Made by a program: the position numbers and the translations under genes | From: an uncultured Bacteroidales bacterium | GTDB lineage: Bacteria > Bacteroidota > Bacteroidia > Bacteroidales > Bacteroidaceae | Direction of reading: 5' to 3' | Length of the DNA stretch: 64,000 nt | Assembly (NCBI GenBank): GCA_902774335.1 | Contig: CACYHW010000016.1 | Coordinates: 1-64,000, forward strand | In this document: piece after piece, positions 8,753 through 16,642 of the stretch | Numbering within the stretch: position 1 is the first letter of the stretch | How the letters are laid out: each line of letters begins with the position of its first letter | The notes under the pieces: model-generated | Told to the model about the DNA's origin: nothing | Seen by the model: only the letters and a program-made list of their open reading frames with translations | Databases searched by the model: none

Positions 8753-8760
8753 TACTTTTG
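8753..8760 (+). promoter_or_regulatory. -7 promoter box of the nitroreductase gene
   Basis: TACTTTTG, 34 bases before the ATG at 8794. It argues against the longer in-frame ATG at 8719, which would lie upstream of the promoter. Confidence 0.5.
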
Positions 8761-8793
8761 CTCTTGCTGAATATTAATCAAAACCACATAAAT

Positions 8794-9369
8794 ATGAGAA
8801 AAATCTGTTTCCTGACCGCCCTCGTTGCGGTTGCACTCCTTTCCGGTTGCAAAAGTCAGCCCAAGGAACCGTCGGCTCTCGACGTAATCATGACCAGAAC
8901 CAGTATCCGCAGCTTCACCGGCGATCCCGTGACCCAGGATCAGCTTGAGACCATCCTGAAAGCCGGAATGGCGGCACCATCGGCCATCAACCTCCAGCCC
9001 TGGAAGTTTGTGGTTATGACCGATAAGGACAAGATAGCCGGCACTTTCGGCAATAATCCCCGTGGGGCCGATATGTTCACCAAGGCCGGTGCGGTGATCG
9101 TAGTTTGCGGCGATACATCCAGCATGTTCTGGTTCGAGGACTGCTCAGCCGCAGCGGAGAATATTCTCCTGGCCGCTCATGCATTGAACCTGGGCGCCGT
9201 CTGGACAGCCGGATATCCCGCCCAGGACCGCGTCAAGCCCGTATCCGAGGCTCTCAACCTTCCCGAAAACATAGTTCCCCTCTGCATCATCCCCGTAGGT
9301 GTTCCCGCCGAGGATCCCCAGCCCAAAGACAAGTGGAATCCCAGCAACATCCACTACGAGAAGTGGTGA
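8794..9369 (+). CDS. nitroreductase-family lipoprotein
   Basis: A 191-residue nitroreductase-fold flavoprotein with a lipoprotein signal (lipobox LLSGC at about residues 14-18). Motifs: MTRTSIRSFTGDPV (FMN phosphate site), AAPSAINLQPWKFVV (flavin loop) and AAHALNLGAVWTAGYP (C-terminal FMN-binding part). Such enzymes reduce nitro groups, quinones or flavins with NAD(P)H. An exported lipid-anchored form is unusual for a cytosolic flavin enzyme but recurs in Bacteroidales. It may accept electrons from an envelope donor; that is inference. Confidence 0.85.
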   Translation: MRKICFLTALVAVALLSGCKSQPKEPSALDVIMTRTSIRSFTGDPVTQDQLETILKAGMAAPSAINLQPWKFVVMTDKDKIAGTFGNNPRGADMFTKAGAVIVVCGDTSSMFWFEDCSAAAENILLAAHALNLGAVWTAGYPAQDRVKPVSEALNLPENIVPLCIIPVGVPAEDPQPKDKWNPSNIHYEKW

Positions 9370-9379
9370 TCTGAGAAGA

Positions 9380-9436
9380 TGACAAAGGGGACGGTTCCGT
9401 TTGGCTCGATGCCAAACGGAACCGTCCCCTTTGTCA
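9380..9436. repeat. palindromic repeat, copy 2 (57 bp)
   Basis: Short-loop version (TTTGGCTCGATGCCAAA centre) of the TGACAAAGGGGACGG palindrome, 10 bp after the nitroreductase stop. Its right-arm TTTG (9430-9433) is placed where a -33 element of the next gene would be. Confidence 0.9.
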
Positions 9437-9462
9437 CCTCTGTCACCTTTTTGCTATATTTG
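9430..9462 (+). promoter_or_regulatory. SDR promoter: -33 TTTG inside the repeat and -7 TATATTTG
   Basis: TTTG (9430-9433), 21 bases, then TATATTTG (9455-9462) is a canonical Bacteroidota promoter. The -33 element is the terminal part of palindrome copy 2. The ATG at 9467 follows only 4 bases after the -7 box, so the transcript is probably leaderless. Confidence 0.55.
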
Positions 9463-9466
9463 CAGC

Positions 9467-10291
9467 ATGATTAAGGTGATACTGATAACCGGCGCTAGCA
9501 GCGGAATCGGTTATGATTCAGCGAAGATTCTGGCTGGACAGGGGCATAAGGTCTATGGTGCAGCTCGCCGCGTTGAGCTTATGGAGGGACTTCGCGACAA
9601 GGGAGTCATACCTATTAAAATGGATGTGACCGATGAGCAGTCAATGGCCGATGCGGTTCAGAAAATTATCAGTGCCGAGGGAAGAATCGATGTGCTCGTA
9701 AACAATGCCGGCTACGGGTATCTGGGTGCTATTGAGAACGTTCCGATTGCCGAGGCCAAGCGCCAGCTGGAGGTGAATTTGTTCGGACTGGCCCGCCTCA
9801 CGCAGCTGGTTCTGCCGTATATGAGAGCTCAGAAATCGGGCAGGATCATCAACACATCGTCGGTTGCAGGTAAGGCAGTCATCCCGTTCGGCGGCTGGTA
9901 CAATGTGTCCAAATACTCTGTGGAGGCGCTTAGCGACGCTCTGCGCATCGAAGTCAAGCCCTTTGGAATCAAGGTTGTGCTCATCGAACCCGGTGGGATC
10001 AAGACTGACTGGGGAATAATTGCTGCCGATAACTTATCGGCCTCATCAAAAGAGACAGCTTACCAGGATGCGGGCTTCAGGATGGCTCGCCTGCTTAGGT
10101 TCGGATACACTTCAAGATTTTTGAGCAACCCGAAAAGAGTGGCCAAAGCCATTACTCGCGCCGTCAATTCGCGGTACCCCAAAGTGCGTTACCGTCTGGG
10201 CGCAGGCTCGGGTCTGATTGTATTCTTCCACACTGTTCTGCCCGCACGCTGGTGGGACGGAATAATGCGTAAAATCTGCAAAATCAAATAA
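9467..10291 (+). CDS. short-chain dehydrogenase/reductase (classical SDR)
   Basis: The 274-residue protein has the Rossmann motif TGASSGIG near the N-terminus, the NNAGYG structural motif, catalytic Ser in INTSSVAGK and YNVSK as the active-site Tyr-xxx-Lys, then EPGGIKTDW. It is an NAD(P)(H)-dependent oxidoreductase, closest in feel to the retinol-dehydrogenase-like or oxidoreductase YusZ group; the substrate is unknown. Start at 9467, because an upstream in-frame ATG (9401) falls inside the palindrome. Two bases separate its stop from the TSCPD gene. Confidence 0.88.
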   Translation: MIKVILITGASSGIGYDSAKILAGQGHKVYGAARRVELMEGLRDKGVIPIKMDVTDEQSMADAVQKIISAEGRIDVLVNNAGYGYLGAIENVPIAEAKRQLEVNLFGLARLTQLVLPYMRAQKSGRIINTSSVAGKAVIPFGGWYNVSKYSVEALSDALRIEVKPFGIKVVLIEPGGIKTDWGIIAADNLSASSKETAYQDAGFRMARLLRFGYTSRFLSNPKRVAKAITRAVNSRYPKVRYRLGAGSGLIVFFHTVLPARWWDGIMRKICKIK

Positions 10292-10293
10292 TT

Positions 10294-10581
10294 ATGTTCG
10301 ACGTAACACTCATAAAGGACGAGACCGCAAACGGCGTCCGCAGAACCACGTTCCTGACTTGCCCCGAGGTCTGCTCGGAAATCATCAGCATCGAGACCCA
10401 GGGCGATACAATCCGCTCGGTCCAGTATGTGAAAGGCTGTCACGGCAACACCCAGGGCATCGGCTCACTCTGCGCAGGTATGAAGGTGTCCGATGTAATT
10501 ACCCGCCTGGAAGGAATTGACTGCCACGGCCGCGGCACCTCCTGTCCCGACCAGCTGGCCCGCGCTCTCAAGCAGCTCTGA
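10294..10581 (+). CDS. TSCPD domain-containing protein (TIGR03905 type)
   Basis: A 95-residue stand-alone TSCPD domain, named after the C-terminal motif visible here as GTSCPDQLARAL. Conserved Cys residues occur in CPEVCSEI, GCHGN and SLCAGMK, suggesting metal binding. The same domain closes vitamin-B12-dependent ribonucleotide reductases and NrdJ-associated proteins; the stand-alone form is uncharacterised. It is co-transcribed with the SDR gene. Confidence 0.85.
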   Translation: MFDVTLIKDETANGVRRTTFLTCPEVCSEIISIETQGDTIRSVQYVKGCHGNTQGIGSLCAGMKVSDVITRLEGIDCHGRGTSCPDQLARALKQL

Positions 10582-10591
10582 GCTGCCGAGG

Positions 10592-10655
10592 TGACAAAGG
10601 GGACGGTTCCGTTTGGCACGCGAAGTCGAGCCAAACGGAACCGTCCCCTTTGTCA
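10592..10655. repeat. palindromic repeat, copy 3 (64 bp)
   Basis: Same palindrome family, with a GGCACGCGAAGTCGAGCC centre. It lies between convergent genes, and its last three bases (10653-10655, TGA on the minus strand) are the stop codon of the S4-domain gene. Confidence 0.9.
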
Positions 10656-11066
10656 CTCGTCAAAGTCGAACTCGTCGGGAAGTTCAAAGGGGGCGTCGGA
10701 GAGGAAGTCCTCCATATCGCGGCGGTCCTTCTTGGTGGGACGGCCCAGACCGGCGGCGCGCTTGACAAAGCCGCCTATGCGGTTCATCTCCAGCAGATCG
10801 TACTGCTCCTTGGGAGTGATGTTCTCCATCATCTCCGGAACCAGCTTGGCGCCGACGCGGTTCTCGATACACTGTAGAACGCGGAAAGAGTAGGTTACAG
10901 GCGGCTTGCGCACCTGGACAATGTCGCCCTCGTGCACCGCCTTGGAAGGCTTGACCTGAACGTCGTTCACAACGATTCGGCCCTTCTTGCAGGCATCGGC
11001 CGCAATGGTGCGAGTCTTGAAGATGCGCACGGACCAGAGCCACTTGTCAATACGAGCCTCAGCCAT
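10653..11066 (-). CDS. hslR: S4 RNA-binding domain protein, Hsp15 (HslR)-like
   Basis: The 137-residue product begins with an S4 domain (RIDKWLWSVRIFKTRTIAAD, GRIVVNDVQVKPSKAVHEGD). A basic tail with RAAGLGRPTKKDRRDMEDF matches the heat-shock protein 15 family, which binds stalled 50S subunits carrying nascent peptide. It follows pth by 19 bp in an rplY-pth-hslR unit, all acting on ribosomes or peptidyl-tRNA. Its TGA stop is the outermost triplet of palindrome copy 3. Confidence 0.85.
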   Translation of the reverse strand: MAEARIDKWLWSVRIFKTRTIAADACKKGRIVVNDVQVKPSKAVHEGDIVQVRKPPVTYSFRVLQCIENRVGAKLVPEMMENITPKEQYDLLEMNRIGGFVKRAAGLGRPTKKDRRDMEDFLSDAPFELPDEFDFDE

Positions 11067-11085
11067 AAAGCCAAATCAAAAGGAA

Positions 11086-11649
11086 CTACTTATTATTAAA
11101 CTTGCACATAGTGTCATTGACACCAGCCAGACAGAAATTGCGGACAGCCTCTACAGCCACCGGAATGCGCTCGTCAAGAATCTTCTGCTCCTCATCATTG
11201 AAAGGATCCAGAACGAACTTAATCTGAGCCCCCATAGGAAAATCGTTGCCGATGCCAAAGCGCAAGCGTGAGAACTGCTGCGAGCAAAGCACCTGAATAA
11301 TGTTACCCAGGCCGTTGTGACCACCGTTGCTGCCGTTGGCCTTGATGCGTATCTTGCCCAGGGGCAGCGCCAGGTCATCGGCCACAACCAGAAGGTTCTC
11401 CGGCTCGATCTTTTCCTCCTTCATCCAGTAGCGGACAGCGTTGCCGCTCAGGTTCATGTAGGTAGTAGGCTTAAGGAGCACAAGCTCGCGGTTCTTGATG
11501 CGCATGTGCGCCACAAAGCCGTATCGCTTGTCCTCAAAAACAGTATTGGACGCCTTTGCGAGGGCGTCCAATACCATAAATCCTATGTTGTGGCGGGTAT
11601 TCTGGTATTCATCGCCCGGGTTACCCAACCCCACAATCAGATATTTCAT
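11086..11649 (-). CDS. pth: peptidyl-tRNA hydrolase
   Basis: The 187-residue enzyme cleaves peptidyl-tRNA released from stalled ribosomes. N-terminal LIVGLGNPGDEYQNTRHNIGF carries the catalytic His, followed by KPTTYMNLSGNAVR, VVADDLALPLGKIRIK and the GSNGGHNGLGNI loop. Its ATG lies 2 bp after the rplY stop, the common Bacteroidota rplY-pth order. Confidence 0.97.
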   Translation of the reverse strand: MKYLIVGLGNPGDEYQNTRHNIGFMVLDALAKASNTVFEDKRYGFVAHMRIKNRELVLLKPTTYMNLSGNAVRYWMKEEKIEPENLLVVADDLALPLGKIRIKANGSNGGHNGLGNIIQVLCSQQFSRLRFGIGNDFPMGAQIKFVLDPFNDEEQKILDERIPVAVEAVRNFCLAGVNDTMCKFNNK

Positions 11650-11651
11650 TA

Positions 11652-12293
11652 TTACTCAGCGGCGGGAGCCTCAGCAGCGTGAGCCTCAGCGGCAGGTGCC
11701 TCCTCAGTAGCCTCAGCAGCGGCAGCAGCAGAACGTGTAGACATAACTGTGCAGATCACAGCATCCTTGGGGCTTACAAACTCGATACCCTCAACCTTGA
11801 GGTCGCCAACCTTGAATGACTTACCGATGGTCAGAGGAGTTACGTCAATTTCAACCTTCTCAGGAATTGCAGTGTAGAGAGCCTTAGCCTTAACGCGGCG
11901 GAGGATCTGCTCCAGCTTACCACCAGCCTTAACACCGGCAGCCAGACCGTTCAGCTTAACGGGAACAGCCATAACGATAGGCTTCTTAGGATCAACCTGA
12001 TAGAAGTCAATGTGAAGGATGTTGTCCTTAACGGGGTGGAACTGGATCTCACGCATAACTGCCAGAACGGTGTTGCCGTCGATGGTCAGGTTTACTGAGA
12101 AAATATCGGGTGAATAAACGAGCTTGCGAACCTCCTCGAAAGTTACGCTGAAAGCCTTTGCTACGGGAAGACCCTTAGCGTCGCGCTCTACACCGTACAG
12201 GTTGCAGGGGATCAGGTTCTGACTGCGGAGTGCCTTGGCACCCTTCTTACCGAACTCGTTGCGGGCTGTGCCCTTTACGTCAATTGATTTCAT
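11652..12293 (-). CDS. rplY: 50S ribosomal protein L25/general stress protein Ctc
   Basis: The 213-residue protein has the L25 domain (about 1-95: IDVKGTARNEFGKKGAKALR, DPKKPIVMAVPVKL) and the TL5/Ctc beta-domain (about 100-185). An Ala/Glu-rich tail (repeats of EAPAAEAHAAE type, about 190-213) is a low-complexity extension common in Bacteroidota. It binds 5S rRNA. It is first gene of the rplY-pth-hslR unit; the leader contains a conspicuous hairpin (12353-12378). Confidence 0.95.
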   Translation of the reverse strand: MKSIDVKGTARNEFGKKGAKALRSQNLIPCNLYGVERDAKGLPVAKAFSVTFEEVRKLVYSPDIFSVNLTIDGNTVLAVMREIQFHPVKDNILHIDFYQVDPKKPIVMAVPVKLNGLAAGVKAGGKLEQILRRVKAKALYTAIPEKVEIDVTPLTIGKSFKVGDLKVEGIEFVSPKDAVICTVMSTRSAAAAAEATEEAPAAEAHAAEAPAAE

Positions 12294-12352
12294 TTTTTAA
12301 ACGTGTTACTCTAAATTGTTATTACTCAATTCACCATCACACAAAACACTAC

Positions 12353-12378
12353 CTTTTACGGCATGCTTTACGTAAAAG
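12353..12378 (-). promoter_or_regulatory. hairpin in the rplY leader
   Basis: In the minus-strand transcript CUUUUACG and CGUAAAAG form an 8-bp perfect stem with a 10-base loop, about 60 bases before the rplY start and just after the transcription start. It could be an autoregulatory r-protein leader element; only the hairpin is seen. Confidence 0.4.
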
Positions 12379-12383
12379 CGGCG

Positions 12384-12391
12384 CAAAGGTA
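12384..12391 (-). promoter_or_regulatory. -7 promoter box of the rplY-pth-hslR unit
   Basis: Minus-strand TACCTTTG, full consensus, giving a leader of about 85 bases. Confidence 0.55.
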
Positions 12392-12398
12392 ATAAAAA

Positions 12399-12508
12399 AA
12401 TTGAGAATTTAGAATTTAGAATTGAAAATTAATACCAAAAACCTGTGTGAACTGACAAATAACGCACCGGATAGTAATTTTCAATTCTCAATTTTCAATT
12501 TTCAATTT
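12399..12508. repeat. AATTGAGAATT-type inverted repeat element, copy 1
   Basis: A roughly 110-bp AT-rich element between rplY and the DUF3276 gene. The left side is a run of AATTGAGAATT/AATTTAGAATT units, the right side the complementary run of AATTTTCAATT/AATTCTCAATT units, with ACCTGTGTG near the centre. A near-identical element lies at 23449-23558. Confidence 0.75.
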
Positions 12509-12510
12509 GT

Positions 12511-12867
12511 TCAGAATTCGATCTTGAAGTCCTCCTGCGATTCGTTCTGAGAGTCCTCATCAACAGCAGGTGCGTCGGCATCGGCCTTCTCGGCCTCATG
12601 TATGAATTTGATTGTCTTAGTGAGCCCGTCAATAAAGTTGCTGAAATCCTCGCGATACAGGAAAATCTTATGCTTCTCAAAACTTACCTGCGCCTCTTCA
12701 CCCTCACCGCTCACTACCTTTTTGCTTTCAGTGATAGACAGATACATCTCGTCTTTGCGTGTCTTGCGCACATCCATGTAGTAGATGCGCTTGCCTGCCT
12801 TGATGGCGTGTGAGAATATTACGTCCTTCTCGATATCGTCGGCAGTCTTCTTCCTAAACTCCTCCAT
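12511..12867 (-). CDS. PUR-family nucleic-acid-binding protein (DUF3276)
   Basis: A 118-residue protein starting MEEFRKKTADDIEKDVIFSH. It has one PUR-alpha-like repeat (KAGKRIYYMDVRKTRKDEMYLSITESKK, then FEKHKIFLYREDFSNFIDGL) and an acidic tail. DUF3276/PUR proteins of Bacteroidota and Borrelia bind single-stranded DNA or RNA. I take the start at 12867; the extended frame to 13020 would run through the divergent nusB promoter. Confidence 0.82.
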   Translation of the reverse strand: MEEFRKKTADDIEKDVIFSHAIKAGKRIYYMDVRKTRKDEMYLSITESKKVVSGEGEEAQVSFEKHKIFLYREDFSNFIDGLTKTIKFIHEAEKADADAPAVDEDSQNESQEDFKIEF

Positions 12868-12965
12868 AACGCTTGTTGAACTGAAATTTTCACAAATATG
12901 GGAATTTGATTCCGTCCAACCAAGAAATAGAGGGCGCAAAATGGAGTTTGTGAGGAAAAAAGTTG

Positions 12966-12973
12966 TACTTTTG
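12966..12973 (+). promoter_or_regulatory. -7 promoter box of the nusB operon
   Basis: TACTTTTG, 27 bases before the nusB ATG. A TTTG at 12947-12950 is nearer (15 bases) than the usual -33 spacing. Confidence 0.5.
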
Positions 12974-13000
12974 CGGACCGGATTAACGGTTTGGACACAA

Positions 13001-13927
13001 ATGATCAACAGAGTTCTCATCAGACTGAAAGTAGTTCAGGTAATCTACGCATACTACCAGAACGGCGGGCAGAAGACGGCAATGGCCGATCGTGAGCTCG
13101 CTCAGAGCATTGACAGTGCATATTCGCTTTACAAAACCCTTCTGTTCATTCCAGTAGCATGGGCCCGTCAGATCCGCAAGTCGGTGGCCCGTCAGCAGCG
13201 CATGAATGCGCCCCACATCTCACGCAAGGAGCAGCTCCTGGCCGGAAACCTGTTCCTGGAGCAGCTGGAATCCAACGTGGAGCTGGCCAGCTACATCCAG
13301 AGCAACGACATGGACTGGCTCTTTGAGTCCGATTGGCTCAAGGACACCTGCGCCCGCATCCTGGAGTCCGATGCACTCGAGGAGTATGTACAGTGCGAGA
13401 AATTCGACTTTGAATCCGATAAGGAACTGGTGCGCAAACTCTACAAGGAGTTTATCGAGGAGAACGACGCCCTTGACTCCCTGCTCGAGGAGCAGAACAT
13501 CTACTGGAACGGCGACAAGGAGCTCATCGACTCCTTCGTGCTCAAGACCATCCGCGCCTTCCAGGAGGGAATAGTAGGGGAGCAGCCCCTCAAGAGCGAG
13601 TTCAAGGACGAGGACGACCGCAAGTTCGCCACCGACCTTCTGCATTACGGACTCCTTACGGCCGATGAACGCGAGCAGGTGGTAGCCGCCAACTGCCGTC
13701 GCTGGGATCCCAGCCGTCTGGCCTTCCTGGACGTCATCATCATTCAGGTTGCAATGGCCGAGATGCTCCATTTCCCGCAGATCCCCATCAAGGTAACCAT
13801 CAACGAGTATGTGGAGCTGGCCAAGTCGCTCAGCACACCCGCCAGCGGGAGCTTTGTGAACGGTATGCTTGACACCATCGTCAAGGACCTGAAGGCACAG
13901 GGTCGCCTGGACAACAAGGATTTATAA
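13001..13927 (+). CDS. nusB: transcription antitermination factor NusB, long Bacteroidota form
   Basis: The 308-residue product is about twice the size of proteobacterial NusB. It has an N-terminal extension starting MINRVLIRLKVVQVIYAYYQ and a C-terminal NusB fold (about 170-300) with FLDVIIIQVAMAEMLHFPQIPIKVTINEYVELAK and the typical GSFVNGMLDTIVKDL ending. NusB binds boxA RNA with S10 and promotes rRNA antitermination. Start at 13001, downstream of the -7 box. It leads a nusB-yajC-ybbR-coaE-DUF5606 series with gaps of 20 bp or less. Confidence 0.93.
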   Translation: MINRVLIRLKVVQVIYAYYQNGGQKTAMADRELAQSIDSAYSLYKTLLFIPVAWARQIRKSVARQQRMNAPHISRKEQLLAGNLFLEQLESNVELASYIQSNDMDWLFESDWLKDTCARILESDALEEYVQCEKFDFESDKELVRKLYKEFIEENDALDSLLEEQNIYWNGDKELIDSFVLKTIRAFQEGIVGEQPLKSEFKDEDDRKFATDLLHYGLLTADEREQVVAANCRRWDPSRLAFLDVIIIQVAMAEMLHFPQIPIKVTINEYVELAKSLSTPASGSFVNGMLDTIVKDLKAQGRLDNKDL

Positions 13928-13946
13928 ACAAAAACAATAACAAGTT

Positions 13947-14399
13947 ATGGCAAACACTCTTTTACTCGACCCCATCCAGATGACATATCAGGAGGTCAGC
14001 ACACACACAGTGAACTTTATCCAGGACGTAAACCTTGACGCTCCCGCATCATCATCCGAGGGCGCTCAGTCACAGGGCGGTCTCTTCGGCGCCGGCGGCG
14101 GTCTTATCTGGATCTTCCTCCTGCTCTTCATGATGATCATCTTTATGCGTCCCCGTCAGGACAAGGAGGGTGAGAAGTTCCGCAACGCACTCCAGAAGGA
14201 GCAGGACGTTGTAACCAGCTCAGGTATCTTCGGCAAGATCAAGGATATCGACGAGGTATCAGTAACTCTCGAGATCGCTCAGGGCATGAAGATCAAGGTC
14301 GACAAGCGCTACGTCAACCCTGTTCCCACACCTCAGCCCGTTAAGGCCGAGAAGCCCTCACGCCGCAAGAAGGACCCCAGCAAGGACGAGAAAGCTTAA
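13947..14399 (+). CDS. yajC: preprotein translocase subunit YajC
   Basis: Length 150. One membrane segment (GGLIWIFLLLFMMIIFMRP, about 52-70) is followed by the YajC core: RPRQDKEGEKFRNALQKEQDVVTSSGIFGKI and KVDKRYV. It assists SecDF at the inner-membrane translocon. The first 45 residues form a Bacteroidota-type periplasmic N-terminal extension; the C-terminus is Lys-rich. Confidence 0.93.
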   Translation: MANTLLLDPIQMTYQEVSTHTVNFIQDVNLDAPASSSEGAQSQGGLFGAGGGLIWIFLLLFMMIIFMRPRQDKEGEKFRNALQKEQDVVTSSGIFGKIKDIDEVSVTLEIAQGMKIKVDKRYVNPVPTPQPVKAEKPSRRKKDPSKDEKA

Positions 14400-14411
14400 T
14401 AAGACACAAGC

Positions 14412-15416
14412 ATGCGGGATTCAGGTAAGCCCAATTCCCGATTTGCCCAATCACTCAAGAAAATCGGATATTCCCTTCTGAAACTCTTCAGAGGGGATTT
14501 TCCGGTTTTTTTGCTTTTCCTGTTCATCACATTCTTCTTCTGGTGGTCGCAGACCATGAGCCAGGACTACGACAGCGTTCTCAAGGTCCCCGTGCAGATA
14601 ACCGATATCCCTGACCACATCCGCGTTACAGCATCGCCTGTGGACCATCTGGATGTCACGCTCACCGGTAAGGGTACCGCACTGCGCAAGTCGGGCCGTA
14701 GGGGAGGCCGCCACGTGGTTCACGTGAGCAGCAGCCGCTTCAGCATGAGCCAGGGACACGCCGCCTTCTCAACACAGCGTCTGCGCGACTCCATCGCCGA
14801 TCTGCTGCCCCCGTCGGTCACCATCCGCTCCATTGAGCCCGACTCGCTGGTTTACGGCTACGTGCTCCAGCGCAGCGTCATGCTCCCCGTTGAGTTTGAC
14901 GGTGTCACCGAGAGTCAGGACCAGTTCTTCCTGGAGCGTATTGAGTTCAGCCCAGACAGCATCAAGGCGCAGATGATGCTCACCGACACAGTCAGTCACC
15001 GTATTGTGGCCGATGTCGCCAACCTGACCGTATCGTCCGATACCACCGTTGTCACCGTGCCCGTCAAGCCCGTTGCCGGCGTAATCCTGAGCACTGACAA
15101 GGTGCAGATGACCGTCATCTCGCAGCAGTACACCGAGAAGAGCCTCGAGATACCCGTCACGGGCGTCAATTTCCCCGACAACATCACGCTCAAGTCCTTC
15201 CCGTCCAAGGCCGTCCTGACCGTTTGGGTCAAGATGTCCGAGTACGACAGGGTCAACGCAGCCGATTTCCAGGTAGTGGTGGACTACAACGACATATCCG
15301 GAAGCGACGTCTCCAAGGCCCCGCTGCGCATCTTTACCCAACCCGCCAACGTGCGCAACGTCCGTCTGCAGACCCGCACCGTTGACTTCCTGATGGAGAG
15401 ACACTACAGCTTATGA
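14412..15416 (+). CDS. YbbR-domain protein (CdaR-like)
   Basis: The 334-residue protein has a cytoplasmic N-terminus, one membrane segment (FPVFLLFLFITFFFWW, about 31-46) and an extracytoplasmic region of YbbR-like beta repeats (for example VPVQITDIPDHI and IPVTGVNFPDNI). In Firmicutes CdaR regulates diadenylate cyclase; the Bacteroidota homologues are unstudied and no cdaA is next to it here. It overlaps coaE by 4 bp (ATGA). Confidence 0.82.
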   Translation: MRDSGKPNSRFAQSLKKIGYSLLKLFRGDFPVFLLFLFITFFFWWSQTMSQDYDSVLKVPVQITDIPDHIRVTASPVDHLDVTLTGKGTALRKSGRRGGRHVVHVSSSRFSMSQGHAAFSTQRLRDSIADLLPPSVTIRSIEPDSLVYGYVLQRSVMLPVEFDGVTESQDQFFLERIEFSPDSIKAQMMLTDTVSHRIVADVANLTVSSDTTVVTVPVKPVAGVILSTDKVQMTVISQQYTEKSLEIPVTGVNFPDNITLKSFPSKAVLTVWVKMSEYDRVNAADFQVVVDYNDISGSDVSKAPLRIFTQPANVRNVRLQTRTVDFLMERHYSL

Positions 15417-16015
15417 TAACCATTGGCTTGACAGGTGGAATAGGGTGCGGCAAGAGCTACGTTGCCGACAAAATGAAGCTGCGCGGCATCCCCGTCTACG
15501 ACTCCGACTACCGCGCCAAGCTCATCACCGCCACCAATCCGGTTGTCAAGATGGAGCTCACCCGTCTGGTCGGCCCCACGCTCTACTGTCCGTGCGGCTG
15601 CGGAGTGATGCAAAAGGAGGTCCTGGCACAGTTCATATTCGGCAACCCCGACAATATGGCTAAGGTCAACGCCATAGTCCATCCCCGCGTAAAAGAGGAT
15701 TTCCACCAGTGGGCCGATGCTCAGAAAGGTAAGGATTTCTGCATATTGGAATCGGCCATACTCTTTGAGTCCGGTTTTGACAGCGAGGTGGATTTCAAGG
15801 TTTGTGTCGATGCTCCCGTGGAACTGCGTATACAGCGCTGCATCAAGCGCGATAATACCACCCGTGAGGCGGTGATAGGCCGAATCAACAGCCAGATGGA
15901 CCAGGCCGAAAAATGCCGCAAGGCAGACTTTGTGATTGTAAATGACGATGCACAGGCTCTCGAGCCGCAGATAAGTGCACTCATAGATAAATGTAAAGAT
16001 ACTTTTAAACAATAA
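15413..16015 (+). CDS. coaE: dephospho-CoA kinase
   Basis: The 200-residue P-loop kinase makes CoA from dephospho-CoA, the last CoA step. Seen: TGGIGCGKSYVADKM (Walker A), GIPVYDSDYRAK (substrate Asp), VHPRVKEDF and AILFESGFDSEVD, and RIQRCIKRDNTTREAVIGRINSQM (lid). Translationally coupled to the YbbR gene. Confidence 0.96.
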   Translation: MITIGLTGGIGCGKSYVADKMKLRGIPVYDSDYRAKLITATNPVVKMELTRLVGPTLYCPCGCGVMQKEVLAQFIFGNPDNMAKVNAIVHPRVKEDFHQWADAQKGKDFCILESAILFESGFDSEVDFKVCVDAPVELRIQRCIKRDNTTREAVIGRINSQMDQAEKCRKADFVIVNDDAQALEPQISALIDKCKDTFKQ

Positions 16016-16024
16016 GATTGAATT

Positions 16025-16450
16025 ATGCTGAATGAAATTCTGACTATTTCGGGCAAGCAGGGACTCTATAAGCTCCTCACCCGCGGACGCGGCGCCCTGA
16101 TCGTTGAGAACATTGACGAGACCAAGAAACGTTTCCCCATCCAGGGCACTGACAAGGTGGTATCACTGGGTGACATCTCAATATTTACCGATGAGCGCGA
16201 GATGCCTCTGCGTGAGGTGTTCCAGGCAATCGAGGATAAGCTGGGCAAGAAGGTCATCGAGTTTGACTGGCGCAAGGCTTCAAACCCCGAGCTGCTCAAG
16301 TTCTTCGGTGATATCGTACCCGATTTTGACCGCGAGCGCGTATATCCCAGCCACATCAAAAAGATAGCCGGCTGGTACGACCTCCTGGTAAAGTACAACG
16401 AAAACGACTTCAGCGAACCCAAGCAGGAAGAGGAAGCAGCTGAAAAGTGA
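16025..16450 (+). CDS. DUF5606 family protein
   Basis: The 141-residue protein begins MLNEILTISGKQGLYKLLTR, with GRGALIVENID and an FDWRKASNPELLKFFGDIVPDFDRERVYPSHIKK-type core. It matches DUF5606, a Bacteroidota-only family usually next to coaE. The N-terminal half has a barrel-like, RNA-binding look (predicted beta strands KLLTRGRGALIVEN), but no function is established. Confidence 0.8.
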   Translation: MLNEILTISGKQGLYKLLTRGRGALIVENIDETKKRFPIQGTDKVVSLGDISIFTDEREMPLREVFQAIEDKLGKKVIEFDWRKASNPELLKFFGDIVPDFDRERVYPSHIKKIAGWYDLLVKYNENDFSEPKQEEEAAEK

Positions 16451-16465
16451 TCAGCTGACAGCTGA

Positions 16466-16529
16466 TGACAAAGGGGACGGTTCCGTTTGGCTCGACTGCG
16501 CGTGCCAAACGGAACCGTCCCCTTTGTCA
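16466..16529. repeat. palindromic repeat, copy 4 (64 bp)
   Basis: Same family; centre GGCTCGACTGCGCGTGCC, so the inner stem is imperfect. It lies 15 bp after the DUF5606 stop and 113 bp before DUF4954. Confidence 0.9.
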
Positions 16530-16581
16530 TCTTTATCACTTTCTCAGGTTCATATAAAATAATATTTTATATGGGGAAAAG

Positions 16582-16613
16582 TTTGGATTGTAAAATTTTT
16601 TAACGTATCTTTG
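16582..16613 (+). promoter_or_regulatory. canonical promoter of the DUF4954-nagB unit
   Basis: TTTG (16582-16585), exactly 20 bases, then TATCTTTG (16606-16613). This is the best -33/-7 pair in the window. The ATG is 29 bases downstream. Confidence 0.7.
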
Positions 16614-16642
16614 TCCCCGAAACCAAACAAAGGACATCGTTT

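Noticed and set aside
9401-9466. 22-codon extension of the SDR protein
   Set aside because: The extension lies in palindrome copy 2 and upstream of the -7 box; the Rossmann motif starts right after the 9467 ATG.
12785-13000. Extension of NusB upstream of 13001
   Set aside because: It overlaps the divergent DUF3276 gene and the nusB -7 box.
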